A stretch of DNA of 64,000 bases from an uncultured Clostridia bacterium (GTDB lineage: Bacteria; Bacillota; Clostridia; TANB77; CAG-508), in contig CALXXE010000009.1 in assembly GCA_944392605.1 (NCBI GenBank), forward strand, positions 26,437-90,436. Direction: 5' to 3'. Shown one piece after another: positions 35,505-45,453 of this stretch. How positions within the stretch are numbered: the stretch's first letter is position 1; every line of letters starts with the position of its first letter. The notes beneath the pieces were generated by a model. It was not told where the DNA came from. It worked only from the letters and a program-made list of their open reading frames with translations, and made no database searches. Both the position numbers and the translations under genes were made by a program.

Positions 35505-37238
35505 TTATCCTTCTAAGTTTTGCTTTAAACGTAGATATCCAAGTTCTTCCCATACATTATATGCAAGGTTTAGTCTAAATAATAAAGTAGGTTTAGCACC
35601 TGCCCTGTTTTTATCAACTACACAAGCATAATATCTAACATCAGGGTCATCAAACTTTTTAAGATTAAAAAATTTCGTATCTACTTCATTTAAAGAATAT
35701 TCATAATCTGAAAGTGTTTCCCTACTTATTTGTTTCATTAAACATAATGTATCTAGAACTTCTTTTACAGTTCTACTTACTGCTAAGTCGTTTACATCCA
35801 GATTTACAGGTAATGTCTTACTTTCCATTAATTGCAAAGTTGAACATATATATAAGTTAAAGTTCTGTGCTAAGTTTGATAAGATTGTTGCTGTTTTCTT
35901 TAGTTCTTCTCCAATACCTATATTGGCTGTATCTGTTTTCAATGTATCATAAAATACATATTCAATTTGCTCTTTGTAATAATAGTTCATAATAACTTTT
36001 TGAAGTTCATCATTTGTATGGTCAGTTATGTTAATAAAGTAAATTGCATTTTTCATTTCTTTGTTAGCCCAATTTGTAATTTGTATAGTTTTTCTAAATT
36101 CCTCTGATTCTTTTGTTAACCTTTTTACAAAATCACCTTGTTTTTCATTTGGCTTTCTTACTATAAAGCCTTCATCATCTGTTTCAACTTTCTTTGGATC
36201 ATCTGCTCTATATTTAAATTCTAGTAATTCACCTTCTGTTTTACTTAAATGAACTCCATGTAATTCTTGAATTGCTTTATTATTTATTATTGTAGTTATA
36301 AAACAAAGCTTCATTTTCTCTTCTGACATTTCGTTTGAAATTATTAATACTTTCTTTTTATGTACTAATGCAACATGTGCTGCAATATCAATTGTGAACC
36401 TACTCTTACCAGAGTTTGAAGGCATTGCAAATGACATAGTTTCCCCTTTTCTTATTCCTTTAAATACACTTGTAAGTATCGGAAATGGAAGTGGCAATCC
36501 ATTTCTTAAATTGTTATCTCCTGATTCTAAGAAAGTTGTAAGGTCTTCATTTAAAATGGCTCTTTTGAATTTTTCAGTAGCGTTTACTTGTTCTATTGCA
36601 CTTTTTACTTCTTCAATTGACATTTTATCATAAAGAGTATACCCAGTTATTTCAACTACTTTTTCTTGTATGCTTTTTATTGGAATTGCTAAGTAACTCT
36701 TTCTTAATACAAAAAGTTTTCTCAAGTCTATATAAACTTTTTCTACATCATAGTCTTCACCTTTTGCTTCATTTTTTAATTCCGTCTTAAATTTATATAC
36801 TGCTTCATTATCTCTTGCAAAATTAAAACCTCTTTTAGCATCTTCAGAACTATATGCTCCCCCCTCAGTAAACAAGATACTCTTATACACATTCAAACAA
36901 TCATTGTCTTCAAAATAACATTCTTCAAATGGGAAATAATATTTTACAATAAGTTTTGGATCGTTTAATAATAATCCTATAAATAAGCGTTCTAATTCTA
37001 CATCACTTAGCTCAGGAGGATAAATTCCATCTTGTTCTTGTACTTCTTCAACAATCTCATCTTCTTCATCCTCGTCTTCTTCCTGCATTTTACTTAGTTC
37101 ATCTATTTTTTTGTACGCTGCCATATAATCTTTATTTAATAGTTCTTCTCTTATCTCTTCTATTATTTTTTCATTTTTCTTAGTTACTTTTATACTGTCT
37201 AATATTTTATATATTCCTTTAATTTTATCTTCTTCCAT
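35505..37238 (-). CDS. DnaB-like RecA-fold ATPase
   Basis: A 577-residue protein. An acidic, helical N-terminal third (DEDEEDEIVEEVQEQ near residue 60) is followed by a DnaB-N-like region and a RecA-type ATPase. Walker A is MPSNSGKSRF and Walker B is YVFYDTLK, with STLQLMES at the position of the DnaB sensor motif. It resembles DnaB-like helicases or phage-type replicative ATPases rather than chromosomal DnaB. There are no replication or phage genes around it, so its role (repair, an element remnant, or a defence-like function) is open. Confidence 0.6.
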   Translation of the reverse strand: MEEDKIKGIYKILDSIKVTKKNEKIIEEIREELLNKDYMAAYKKIDELSKMQEEDEDEEDEIVEEVQEQDGIYPPELSDVELERLFIGLLLNDPKLIVKYYFPFEECYFEDNDCLNVYKSILFTEGGAYSSEDAKRGFNFARDNEAVYKFKTELKNEAKGEDYDVEKVYIDLRKLFVLRKSYLAIPIKSIQEKVVEITGYTLYDKMSIEEVKSAIEQVNATEKFKRAILNEDLTTFLESGDNNLRNGLPLPFPILTSVFKGIRKGETMSFAMPSNSGKSRFTIDIAAHVALVHKKKVLIISNEMSEEKMKLCFITTIINNKAIQELHGVHLSKTEGELLEFKYRADDPKKVETDDEGFIVRKPNEKQGDFVKRLTKESEEFRKTIQITNWANKEMKNAIYFINITDHTNDELQKVIMNYYYKEQIEYVFYDTLKTDTANIGIGEELKKTATILSNLAQNFNLYICSTLQLMESKTLPVNLDVNDLAVSRTVKEVLDTLCLMKQISRETLSDYEYSLNEVDTKFFNLKKFDDPDVRYYACVVDKNRAGAKPTLLFRLNLAYNVWEELGYLRLKQNLEG

Positions 37239-37282
37239 TATCCTAATCCTTTCTTATTTATTTTGTTATTTGTAAAGGAGTA

Positions 37283-39199
37283 TTATCTTCCTCCTCCACC
37301 TCCTCCGGCCTCCGGCCACCACCGGCCGCCTCCAGAGAATCCGCCGCCTCCGCCTGAAGCAGAAGTATATGCTGAAGACATTGATGTGCTAATAGCATTT
37401 GAAAAACTTCTAGAAAAATCAGTATGTACCATTAAGTACATATACGGATAAGTATTTACATTGATTGTATTTTCAATATCTGGATATACTATTTTCAATT
37501 GCTCTAATACTTTATCAGCAATACCAAATGCAGTAGCAAAAACTAGGAAGTGTTCCCATATTGCAATTTCTGGTACTTCTCTTTTATCAAGTAATGAGAA
37601 TTCTTGCATATATTTTTTTAATCCTTTCCATTTAGCTATTTCATCTATCCCATCTTGTGTAAACACGTTAATTTTTGAAATCGCTATTCCTGTTGCAACT
37701 ATATTTAGAAACATTATAATAGCAAAAACTATACATCCGGCAATAACTATATTTCCAATCCATTCTACAATCGCAAAAGACATACATACACAAAATACAA
37801 ATAATGCTATAAACAATGCTTGTATACCTGATTCTTTTTGATATTTTTCTCGTTCTTCTTTATCGATTATCTTCTTATCTATTAATTTTATTCTTGTTCC
37901 CTGTCTTATATCTTCTTGTAAGTTTAATATTTTTGTTGAAGATGATTTTTTTATAAATTTTTCTAATTCTTTTACTGTTAATATGCCATCTTCCTGCTTT
38001 TCAAAAGCTGATATCAAGAATTTTCCAATTGCTCTTTCATCTTTGTTTTCTAATGCTAGTATTCCATCTTTATCTAATAATTTAATAGAAATTTCATCTT
38101 TTCCTTTTTCATTTTTGGTTGATTGTATTTCCATTAATTTCTTTAAAGATAGATTTAACAATGTAGCTGAAAATATCTTTCCTGTATCGTTTGGTTGTAA
38201 ATCTGTTTTTGTCTCTTCTTCTAAAAATACTGCTTCTGCAGGTGAAGCATCCTCTCTTGGTAGTTCTCTAAAGTAAATTATTTCTTCACTTGGCTTTCTT
38301 TCTTTTCTTTTTCTTATCACTTTAATTTTTCTTATTATATTAATTATTAAAAGAATGCTTAATACTGTGATTGCAATATAGATAAGTGCTACATATATTA
38401 TTCTTTGATTTCTTAATCTATTCGCCTCTTCTGCCCAAACCATTTCTTCTTCTAATACAGTATCTAAAATAGGATGTTCATATGTTCTTTGTACTTCATC
38501 ATTTAAGACATCTGTTGGGAATAATGTTCTTACCTCTACATATGTCCCAGCTTTAAAATCAGTTATAGTAAATTCTATTTTATTGTTAGCTGTTGCATAT
38601 ATTTCTCCATTCATTGCTGCAGTATGTCCCCATACTCTTATTTCATCTTTATTATCAACTCCTTTTGGCAAAGTTATTGTTCCTGTAATCTTGTTAGCAT
38701 CTATTTCAAAATCTTCACCTACAAACTGCCAATAAAGTTGATTATAATCTGAATATCTTCCTACTGCTCCTTCTACCGTATATGAAATTTCATAGGTTCT
38801 CGTATCGCTCTCTTCATCTAAGCCTACTCCCCATGCAATTTCAAAATCTCCATTATCATTTATTAACCCATAATAACAATCTTTAGTCACATGATACATA
38901 AGCCTTGACGTCTCTGTAAAATTCTTATTTATTCCATCTGTTATTTCTTTTACGCTTACATCTTTTATGTCTAGATATTTATTAATATCTGTTTTGAATG
39001 TTTTATATAAAGTATTTGTATCTTCTATGTCTATGTCCCAAGTTTCTGTAACTACCATATCTCCATTTTCTTGAATTTTAGCATCAAAATTTAGATTATT
39101 TAACTCCAAGTTACTTGAAGCTGCATTGCTTTTATTTCCAATTGCTAGAAATAAAAACGTAAAAATTAAAACCATAAATAATTTTCTAATCTTTTTCAT
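37283..39199 (-). CDS. DUF2207 membrane protein with Gly-rich tail, three +1 shifts at CGG
   Basis: About 637 residues, a paralogue of the 29417-31671 protein: signal peptide, DUF2207 domain (VVTETWDIDIED and WQFVGEDFE), membrane helices near 265-290 and 485-535, and a Gly-rich end. The ordinary reading contains RWWPEA inside the poly-Gly tail. Reading CGGT, CGGA and CGGA (CGG at 37322, 37312 and 37305) as Gly removes it and leaves only Gly before the final Arg and TAA. Three shifts sum to a full codon, so both readings end at the same stop. ATG 39199 (AAGGGG upstream) is preferred and overlaps nagZ. Confidence 0.8.
   Translation of the reverse strand: MKKIRKLFMVLIFTFLFLAIGNKSNAASSNLELNNLNFDAKIQENGDMVVTETWDIDIEDTNTLYKTFKTDINKYLDIKDVSVKEITDGINKNFTETSRLMYHVTKDCYYGLINDNGDFEIAWGVGLDEESDTRTYEISYTVEGAVGRYSDYNQLYWQFVGEDFEIDANKITGTITLPKGVDNKDEIRVWGHTAAMNGEIYATANNKIEFTITDFKAGTYVEVRTLFPTDVLNDEVQRTYEHPILDTVLEEEMVWAEEANRLRNQRIIYVALIYIAITVLSILLIINIIRKIKVIRKRKERKPSEEIIYFRELPREDASPAEAVFLEEETKTDLQPNDTGKIFSATLLNLSLKKLMEIQSTKNEKGKDEISIKLLDKDGILALENKDERAIGKFLISAFEKQEDGILTVKELEKFIKKSSSTKILNLQEDIRQGTRIKLIDKKIIDKEEREKYQKESGIQALFIALFVFCVCMSFAIVEWIGNIVIAGCIVFAIIMFLNIVATGIAISKINVFTQDGIDEIAKWKGLKKYMQEFSLLDKREVPEIAIWEHFLVFATAFGIADKVLEQLKIVYPDIENTINVNTYPYMYLMVHTDFSRSFSNAISTSMSSAYTSASGGGGGFSGGGRWWPEAGGGGGGR
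37305..37324 (-). other. Three CGG +1 shift sites in the second DUF2207 tail
   Basis: The coding strand reads GGC CGGT GGT GGC CGGA GGC CGGA GGA. Each marked CGG is in frame once the previous shift is made. Net +3 leaves the stop codon unchanged. Confidence 0.65.
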
Positions 39200-40295
39200 C
39201 AACATTCCCCTTTATTTTATTTTTAATATCATCCATCTTAATATTAATATCTTGTGGCAAAGTTTCTAAATAAGGCACTTCTTCATTTTCTATTTCATAT
39301 TTTTCTTTTACTTTTAAAATTCTTCTTACACTTCTATTTATTTTTGCTATGTTTATTTTTCCTTCTCTTACTTCCTTTAATATTTTATCAAGTAAAGCCT
39401 CATCGCCTGTGTTATATTTAAATAAAACTATATCATTTCCTGCTTTAAATGCTTTTATTAAAGCTCTTTTTGTTCCATATAATATCTTAACTGCCTTCAT
39501 TCTTATATCGTCTGTAATTACTATACCATTAAATCTTTGTTTTTTTCTTATATATTTCCTAACAAAGCTTTTAGACATAGATGCAGGATAACCATGTGTA
39601 ACTCTTTTTATTTTTAAATGCCCTACAAGTAATACATCTGCTCCACATTCTATTGCCTTTTTAAATGGTACCAAGTCTTCTTGTTCTAGATTCTTCTTTG
39701 ATTCTTCTATTACAGGTAGTGTAAAATGTGAGTCTTTGCTTGTTGCTCCATGACCAGGATAATGTTTAATTGCTGGTACTATATGATGTTCTTTCATTTC
39801 ATTCATATATGTAATACCACATCTAGAAACTGTTTCTACATCATCACTAAAAGCTCTATCTCCTATCGCTTGGGTGTTTCCAAATCTCTTTATATCTAAT
39901 ACTGGTGCAAAATTAAAATTAAATCCTATACTTCTAAGCATCTCACCTGTTACATCACCTGCTTTTTCGACTAAGTCTTCTTCTTTGTAAGACGCTAGCT
40001 TATTTGCAGAAGGTACATTTCCAAATTCATCTGGCATCCTATTTACTCTTCCGCCTTCTTGGTCTATTGCAATAAACAAAGGAATTTTATTTTTTCTTCC
40101 CAGGGCTCTTAATCTATTTATCAGGTCATTTAATTCTTTATAGTTTTTATAATCTCTTTTATATAAAAGTACGCCACCTATTTTATATTTTTCTATAAGA
40201 CGTTCTACGGGTTTTATACAATTTTTATTTTCTACGCCCACCATTAGCATTTGGCCTACTTTTTCTTCTATGGTTAGATTCTTTAAATTTTCCAT
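39186..40295 (-). CDS. nagZ: Beta-N-acetylglucosaminidase, glycoside hydrolase family 3
   Basis: About 369 residues, the single GH3 N-domain of NagZ-type enzymes. It has the catalytic His/Asp loop KHYPGHGATSKDSHF, the nucleophile Asp in IVITDDIRMKAV, and substrate-binding AIDQEGGRVNR. It removes GlcNAc from muropeptides or glycosides. There is no signal peptide, so it is cytoplasmic. ATG 40295 fits the AGAGG site better than the upstream TTG 40310. It is first in a two-gene unit with the DUF2207 gene. Confidence 0.9.
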   Translation of the reverse strand: MENLKNLTIEEKVGQMLMVGVENKNCIKPVERLIEKYKIGGVLLYKRDYKNYKELNDLINRLRALGRKNKIPLFIAIDQEGGRVNRMPDEFGNVPSANKLASYKEEDLVEKAGDVTGEMLRSIGFNFNFAPVLDIKRFGNTQAIGDRAFSDDVETVSRCGITYMNEMKEHHIVPAIKHYPGHGATSKDSHFTLPVIEESKKNLEQEDLVPFKKAIECGADVLLVGHLKIKRVTHGYPASMSKSFVRKYIRKKQRFNGIVITDDIRMKAVKILYGTKRALIKAFKAGNDIVLFKYNTGDEALLDKILKEVREGKINIAKINRSVRRILKVKEKYEIENEEVPYLETLPQDINIKMDDIKNKIKGNVDEKD

Positions 40296-40415
40296 CATTA
40301 CCTCTACCAATTTTTTCTACATTATATACTTTAAAATATATATTAGCAATAGATTTTTCCTTATTTTTGTGATATAATTTTTATGTTATTTTATAAATTT
40401 AAAAGGAGACACATT

Positions 40416-42143
40416 ATGGCATTTGATGGAATTATAACAAAAGCAATTAGTACAGAATTAAATTTACTTGATGGAGCAAGAATAGATAAAATATTTGAGC
40501 CAGATTCAAATACTATTGTTTTAGGTTTTTATTTAGATGGTTTAAATTATGCTTTAAATATTTGTATAAATCCACAAAATTATAGAATAAATTTAACAAC
40601 ACATTCTAAAAGGAATCCAAAAGTTGCACCTAATTTTTGTATGGTTTTAAGAAAACATTTAATCGGATTACGTATTAAGAATATAATTACAAACTCACTA
40701 GAAAGAATTATAACGATTGAATTTGAAGGTTTTGATGATGTAGATGATATTATTACTAAAAAACTAATAATAGAACTTATGGGAAAGCACTGTAATATTA
40801 TCCTTTTAGATGACCAAAATATTATTATTGATAGTATGCGTCATATTAATAATGAAAATGCAACTCACATTGTTGTACCTCATATTAAATATACATACCC
40901 TAAAATAACAAAAAAGGACTTTTTATCAGAAACACTTGAAGATTTTAAATGTGAAATAGAAAAATACGAAATAGAAAAAAAGAATAAAAAAACAATAAAA
41001 GACTTGTTACCAAAAATAATTAGTGATACTTATAATGGTATTAGTAAAAAATACGTTTCTTACATAATAAATGAAAATAACTTAGAAACAAATGAAGATA
41101 TATATAATTACTTAAATGATATTATTTATAGAACTGATTCTTTAAAATTAAAAATAGAATTAAAAAATAACGACTATTTCCTTGTCCCTGACGATTCTAA
41201 TGAAGAAAGCTTTTCTATTAACTTTGCTCTTGATGATTTTTATTATAATAAAGAATCTTCTGAAGAATTAAAGACAAGTAGAGACTCTGTACTTAAATTA
41301 ATTTTAGCCACTTTAAAGAAATATAATAAAAGACTTGTTTCTATTAATAACAAGCTTAAAGACTGTGATAATATGGATACCTATAGACTTTATGGTGAAC
41401 TTATCACAGCTAATCTTTACAGAATACCTAACAAAAACTTAGAAAGCATTGAACTTGAAAACTATTATGATGAAAATAAAAAGATTACTATTCCTTTAGA
41501 TGAAAGATACTTACCAAGTGTAAATGCAAAAAGATTTTTCAAAAAATATAACAAACTAAAAAATGCTTTAGAAATAGTATCAGTTCAAAAGAAGGAAACT
41601 ATGCAAGAGCTTGATTATATTGAAAGTGTTGTTTATGAATTAGAAGCTGCAAATTCTATAGAAGAAATTGCTGAAATCTTGGATGAAATTTCTGAGAACG
41701 ATATTTTTAAAGAAAAAACTAAAAACTTAAAGAAAAATAAAAAACAGAACAAAATAAAAAAATCCAACCTTACAAAGAACAAGAACTCAAACTTTAACCC
41801 ATTAAAATATAAAATAGATAACTTCACTCTTCTAGTAGGAAGAAACAACAAAGAAAATGACTACCTAACTCTTAAGTTTGCTCATAAAAATGATATATGG
41901 TTTCATACTAAAGACATTCATGGAAGCCATGCAGTTCTTTTCTTAAACAACCAAGTTCCTACAGAAAATATACTTATAAAATGCGCTGAAATTACTGCAT
42001 ATCACAGCAAAGCAAGATTTTCTTCAAATGTTCCTGTTGACACTTGTGAAGTTAGATACGTTAAGAAACCCAAAGGTGCAAAACCTGGTATGGTTATTTA
42101 TACAAATTATAATACTTTATATGTTAATCCCTCAAATAAGTAA
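40416..42143 (+). CDS. rqcH: Rqc2 homologue RqcH (NFACT/fibronectin-binding A family)
   Basis: About 575 residues: NFACT-N (MAFDGIITKAISTEL, APNFCMVLRKHL), the HhH and coiled-coil middle, and NFACT-R at the C-terminus (WFHTKDIHGSHAVL, the DxR-like loop region). RqcH binds split 60S-like 50S subunits carrying stalled peptidyl-tRNA and adds alanine tails that target the nascent chain for degradation. It is a stand-alone gene; ATG 40416 follows AAAAGGAG. Together with SmpB this window carries two ribosome-rescue pathways. Confidence 0.93.
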   Translation: MAFDGIITKAISTELNLLDGARIDKIFEPDSNTIVLGFYLDGLNYALNICINPQNYRINLTTHSKRNPKVAPNFCMVLRKHLIGLRIKNIITNSLERIITIEFEGFDDVDDIITKKLIIELMGKHCNIILLDDQNIIIDSMRHINNENATHIVVPHIKYTYPKITKKDFLSETLEDFKCEIEKYEIEKKNKKTIKDLLPKIISDTYNGISKKYVSYIINENNLETNEDIYNYLNDIIYRTDSLKLKIELKNNDYFLVPDDSNEESFSINFALDDFYYNKESSEELKTSRDSVLKLILATLKKYNKRLVSINNKLKDCDNMDTYRLYGELITANLYRIPNKNLESIELENYYDENKKITIPLDERYLPSVNAKRFFKKYNKLKNALEIVSVQKKETMQELDYIESVVYELEAANSIEEIAEILDEISENDIFKEKTKNLKKNKKQNKIKKSNLTKNKNSNFNPLKYKIDNFTLLVGRNNKENDYLTLKFAHKNDIWFHTKDIHGSHAVLFLNNQVPTENILIKCAEITAYHSKARFSSNVPVDTCEVRYVKKPKGAKPGMVIYTNYNTLYVNPSNK

Positions 42144-42181
42144 AAGAGGTATCTTTTAAAGATCCTCTTTTACTTATTTTC
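42133..42181. terminator. Bidirectional terminator
   Basis: A perfect 15-bp stem, AATAAGTAAAAGAGG/CCTCTTTTACTTATT, between convergent rqcH and the decarboxylase gene. It overlaps the rqcH stop. Confidence 0.85.
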
Positions 42182-42184
42182 TAA

Positions 42185-43594
42185 TTAACTTTTTATAATT
42201 TCTATTTTTGGAAATTTATTAAAAGTAGTTCTTACTTCTATTCCAGCTTTTCCAAATTCTCTAATTTTTCTTATTATATCATCATCAATTATTTCTCCTG
42301 GAGTAATTAATGGTATTCCTGGTGGATATACCCATATATATTCTTTTGATATTTTTCCTTTTAATTCATTATAATCTTTGAATTCTGAATTAGTATTTTT
42401 TATTGCTTCTAAAATACTTATCTCTTTTTTAGGAAGTATTATATCATAATTATTATAAACTTCTCCTTTTTGTTCTAAACTTCTATCTATTTTCTTTAAA
42501 GCATCTAGTAATCTTTCAAAATTTTCTCTACTATCACATATGCTAGTCATTGCTAACGCATAATTAATTGATAACATTTCTAATTCTATTTTATACTCTT
42601 TTCTTAAAATACAGATAAGCTCTTTTCCTGTTATATTTGTTTTATTAGTTTTTATAACTATTTTACCAAAATCATAATAATCTTTGTTTTCTATTTCATT
42701 TCCTAGTATTTTAAGATTTTTAAAATTCTTTGTTTCATTATAGAAATATTTTAAATTATTTTGGTATTCTTCAAATAATTTTTTTCCTCTATTTTCTATA
42801 ATATCTAGACATTCTTCTATAGAAGACATTAATATATAAGATGGGCTACTTGTTTCAAAAATAGATAATTCTCTTGCTACATTTTCTTCCTTTACCAAGT
42901 CCCCTTGTATATGTAATAAAGCTGTTCCAGTTAATGCTGGCAAAGTTTTATGAAGACTTTGAATTACTATATCAGCACCTGAATTTAATGCTTCTTTATC
43001 ACAAATATCATTTATAAATCTTAAATGTGCCCCATGTGCTTCATCTACTAAAACAGGTACATTAAATTTATGTGCAATATCTACAATAGCTTCTATATCA
43101 CTAATTACACCTTCATAAGTTGGTGATGTTAATATTACTAGTTTTATATCATTATTTTCTTTTAGCTTTTCTTCTACTTGTTTACTATCTATATTTCTAT
43201 CAATTCCCTCACTACCTATTTTAGGTAACATGTATATTGGGTTTAATCCATTTATCTCTATTGCATTATATACTGATTTATGACAGTTTCTAGCTACTAA
43301 TACTTTATCTCCAAAATCAACTACACTTCTTATCCCTGCTAAAATCCCACAAGTACTTCCATTTACTAATATAAAGCTTCTTTTACTTTTATAAATCTTT
43401 CTTGCCTTGTCTTCTATATTTTTGATTATTCCTTCTGCATGATGTAAATCATCAAAACCATCTATTTCTGTTATATCTATCTTATATGGTAACTTTTCTC
43501 CAAGTAGTTCTACATTTCTTTTATGTCCTGGCATGTGCATTGGTAAGTAATCTTTATTATAATATTCTTCTAACTTTTCTTGTAAATTACCCAA
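42185..43594 (-). CDS. Orn/Lys/Arg decarboxylase family PLP enzyme
   Basis: A 469-residue fold-type I enzyme. The PLP lysine lies in IQSLHKTLPALTGTA, the Asp in VDEAHGAHLRF, and the C-terminal domain carries WVYPPGIPLITPGE. It matches the short SpeA/YaaO/Cad-like clade, which decarboxylates lysine, ornithine or arginine; the substrate cannot be fixed. It lies two bases from the start of the next gene in the operon, behind the SCIFF maturase gene. Confidence 0.9.
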   Translation of the reverse strand: MGNLQEKLEEYYNKDYLPMHMPGHKRNVELLGEKLPYKIDITEIDGFDDLHHAEGIIKNIEDKARKIYKSKRSFILVNGSTCGILAGIRSVVDFGDKVLVARNCHKSVYNAIEINGLNPIYMLPKIGSEGIDRNIDSKQVEEKLKENNDIKLVILTSPTYEGVISDIEAIVDIAHKFNVPVLVDEAHGAHLRFINDICDKEALNSGADIVIQSLHKTLPALTGTALLHIQGDLVKEENVARELSIFETSSPSYILMSSIEECLDIIENRGKKLFEEYQNNLKYFYNETKNFKNLKILGNEIENKDYYDFGKIVIKTNKTNITGKELICILRKEYKIELEMLSINYALAMTSICDSRENFERLLDALKKIDRSLEQKGEVYNNYDIILPKKEISILEAIKNTNSEFKDYNELKGKISKEYIWVYPPGIPLITPGEIIDDDIIRKIREFGKAGIEVRTTFNKFPKIEIIKS

Positions 43595-43596
43595 TA

Positions 43597-44982
43597 TTAT
43601 TTCTCCTCTTCTTCCATCTCATCCATCGCTTCTGCTATTTTTACCATTATGGCACATTCAATTCTTTTCTTAAATAATTTACATCCATATTCGTATACTC
43701 CATTTATACTTCCTGTTGTATGGAAGCTATTTGCTGCGCAACCACCACTACAATATAATTTTGCCCAACAATTTTCACATTCTTTTCTAGAATATACATT
43801 ACATAGTTTAAATTCATCTCTTAATTTTGTATTTGTAATTCCATCTCTTACATTTCCCATTAAGAAGTTTTTATCTCCTACAAATTGGTGACATGGGTAA
43901 AAATCTCCATTTGGTGTTACTGCTAAATATTCTGTTCCAGAACCACAGCCTGTTATTCTCTTATAAATACAAGGTCCTCCGCTTAAATCTATCATATAGT
44001 GATAGAATGTAAATGGATTTTTCTCTCTTCTTCTTTTTATCATTTCTTTTGCTAATATCTCATATTGTTCATATATTGTATCTAGATCTTCTTCTCTTAA
44101 AGCATAATCAGTATCTGGTTTTGATACAACAGGTTCCATTGATAATTCTTTAAATCCTAAATCTAACATATGGAAAATATCATTTGTAAAGTCTAAGTTA
44201 TTACGTGTAAAAGTTCCTCTCATGTAATATTCTTTGTCTCCTCTTTTTTTAACAAAGTTTTGAAATTTTGGAACTATTATGTCATAACTTCCCTGTCCAT
44301 CTAATCTCTTTCTTTTAGCATCATTTATTTCTTTTCTTCCATCTAGACTTAGTACAACATTATTCATCTCTTTATTTAAGAAGTCTATTACATCATCATC
44401 TAGTAATACTCCATTTGTTGTTAATGTAAATCTAAAATGTTTTCCTGTTTCTTTTTCTATGCTTCTTGCATAAGCTACTAACTTCTTTACAACGTCAAAA
44501 TTAACTAAAGGTTCTCCACCAAAGAAATCCACCTCTAGATTTTTTCTTGTTCCTGAATTCTTTACTAAAAAGTCTAATGCTTGTTTTCCTACTTCAAAGC
44601 TCATTATTGCATCTTCGCCATGATATTTTCCTTGCCCTGCAAAACAGTATTCACAGTTTAAATTGCAAGTATGAGCAACATGTAAACATAGTGCTTTTAT
44701 TACAGAATCTCTCTTTTTTAAATCAAGATTTTGACCTTTAAAGTTATCCTCTGTAAATAACTGACCATTTTCTATTAAGTTATCTATTTCTCCAAATGTT
44801 TCTTCAAGGTCAGATTCAGAAACATCATATTTTTCAAGCATTTCTTTTTTTATTTCTTTACGTTCAATTCCTTTATCCATTAACCCTATTATGTCATAGC
44901 TTAAGTCATCTACTGAGTGAACTCCACCGCTATATGTATCTAAAACAATATTATATCCATTTAATTTATATTGATGTATCAT
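43597..44982 (-). CDS. scfB: SCIFF peptide thioether maturase (radical SAM/SPASM)
   Basis: A 461-residue radical-SAM enzyme. A RiPP-recognition-like N-terminus (to about residue 90) precedes the [4Fe-4S] motif CNLNCEYCF, FFGGEPLVNF and the SPASM domain (CGSGTEYLAVTPNGDFYPCHQ, then CENCWAKLYCSGGCAAN). It installs Cys-Thr-type thioether links in the SCIFF peptide encoded 90 bases upstream. An attenuator-like hairpin lies between the two genes, as expected for differing dosage. Confidence 0.95.
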   Translation of the reverse strand: MIHQYKLNGYNIVLDTYSGGVHSVDDLSYDIIGLMDKGIERKEIKKEMLEKYDVSESDLEETFGEIDNLIENGQLFTEDNFKGQNLDLKKRDSVIKALCLHVAHTCNLNCEYCFAGQGKYHGEDAIMSFEVGKQALDFLVKNSGTRKNLEVDFFGGEPLVNFDVVKKLVAYARSIEKETGKHFRFTLTTNGVLLDDDVIDFLNKEMNNVVLSLDGRKEINDAKRKRLDGQGSYDIIVPKFQNFVKKRGDKEYYMRGTFTRNNLDFTNDIFHMLDLGFKELSMEPVVSKPDTDYALREEDLDTIYEQYEILAKEMIKRRREKNPFTFYHYMIDLSGGPCIYKRITGCGSGTEYLAVTPNGDFYPCHQFVGDKNFLMGNVRDGITNTKLRDEFKLCNVYSRKECENCWAKLYCSGGCAANSFHTTGSINGVYEYGCKLFKKRIECAIMVKIAEAMDEMEEEEK

Positions 44983-45040
44983 TTTTTACTCCTTAAATTC
45001 CTATATTTTATTTATGTAAATTCAAACTTACTTAAATAAA

Positions 45041-45060
45041 TTGCCGACTAAGGTCGGCAA
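45041..45060 (-). terminator. Hairpin between scfA and scfB
   Basis: TTGCCGAC-CTTA-GTCGGCAA, followed by TTTATTTAAG on the minus strand. It is probably a leaky terminator that sets more precursor than maturase. Confidence 0.7.
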
Positions 45061-45071
45061 TCTTAAATTAA

Positions 45072-45218
45072 TTATTTATTTACATTTTCACATTTTTGAT
45101 TTGCTACACCGCAAGATGTTTTACATGCTGATTGGCATGATGTTTGGCATTCTCCACATCCTCCGTGTAATTTACTTTCTTCTAAATTTCTTGTATTTAA
45201 TGTTACTATTCTTTTCAT
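45072..45218 (-). CDS. scfA: SCIFF ranthipeptide precursor
   Basis: A 48-residue peptide, MKRIVTLNTRNLEESKLHGG then a core with six cysteines spaced C-x2-C-x3-C-x3-C-x3-C-x6-C: the 'six cysteines in forty-five residues' family. The start has GGAGGGATAG upstream. The leader is conserved and is recognised by the neighbouring maturase. SCIFF peptides are found in nearly all Clostridia; proposed signalling roles exist but are not settled. Confidence 0.95.
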   Translation of the reverse strand: MKRIVTLNTRNLEESKLHGGCGECQTSCQSACKTSCGVANQKCENVNK

Positions 45219-45367
45219 ATCTATCCCTCCGTCTTCTTTTCATCAGGTAATATTATAACACTATAAATACTTTGTGTCAAATTTTACCTTCATCTCTCCA
45301 ATATGGATGGATTTCTAAGTAATTACCTAATCAATACCTCCATAAAAACAAAATTGGAAAACAGATA

Positions 45368-45412
45368 AGAAAAATGACAGAAAACATAGATTAGTTTTTT
45401 GTCATTTTTAGT
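45368..45412 (-). terminator. Terminator of the spoIIIA operon
   Basis: AAAAATGACA and TGTCATTTTT pair around a loop of about 22 bases, with T-runs on the minus strand, about 45 bases after the spoIIIAH stop. Confidence 0.7.
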
Positions 45413-45453
45413 TTCACGAATTTTAGTGAATTATCCTATTTTTATAATATTTA

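Noticed and set aside
37283-37451. Proline-rich ORF on the plus strand
   Set aside because: It is the complement of the DUF2207 glycine tail and has no RBS.
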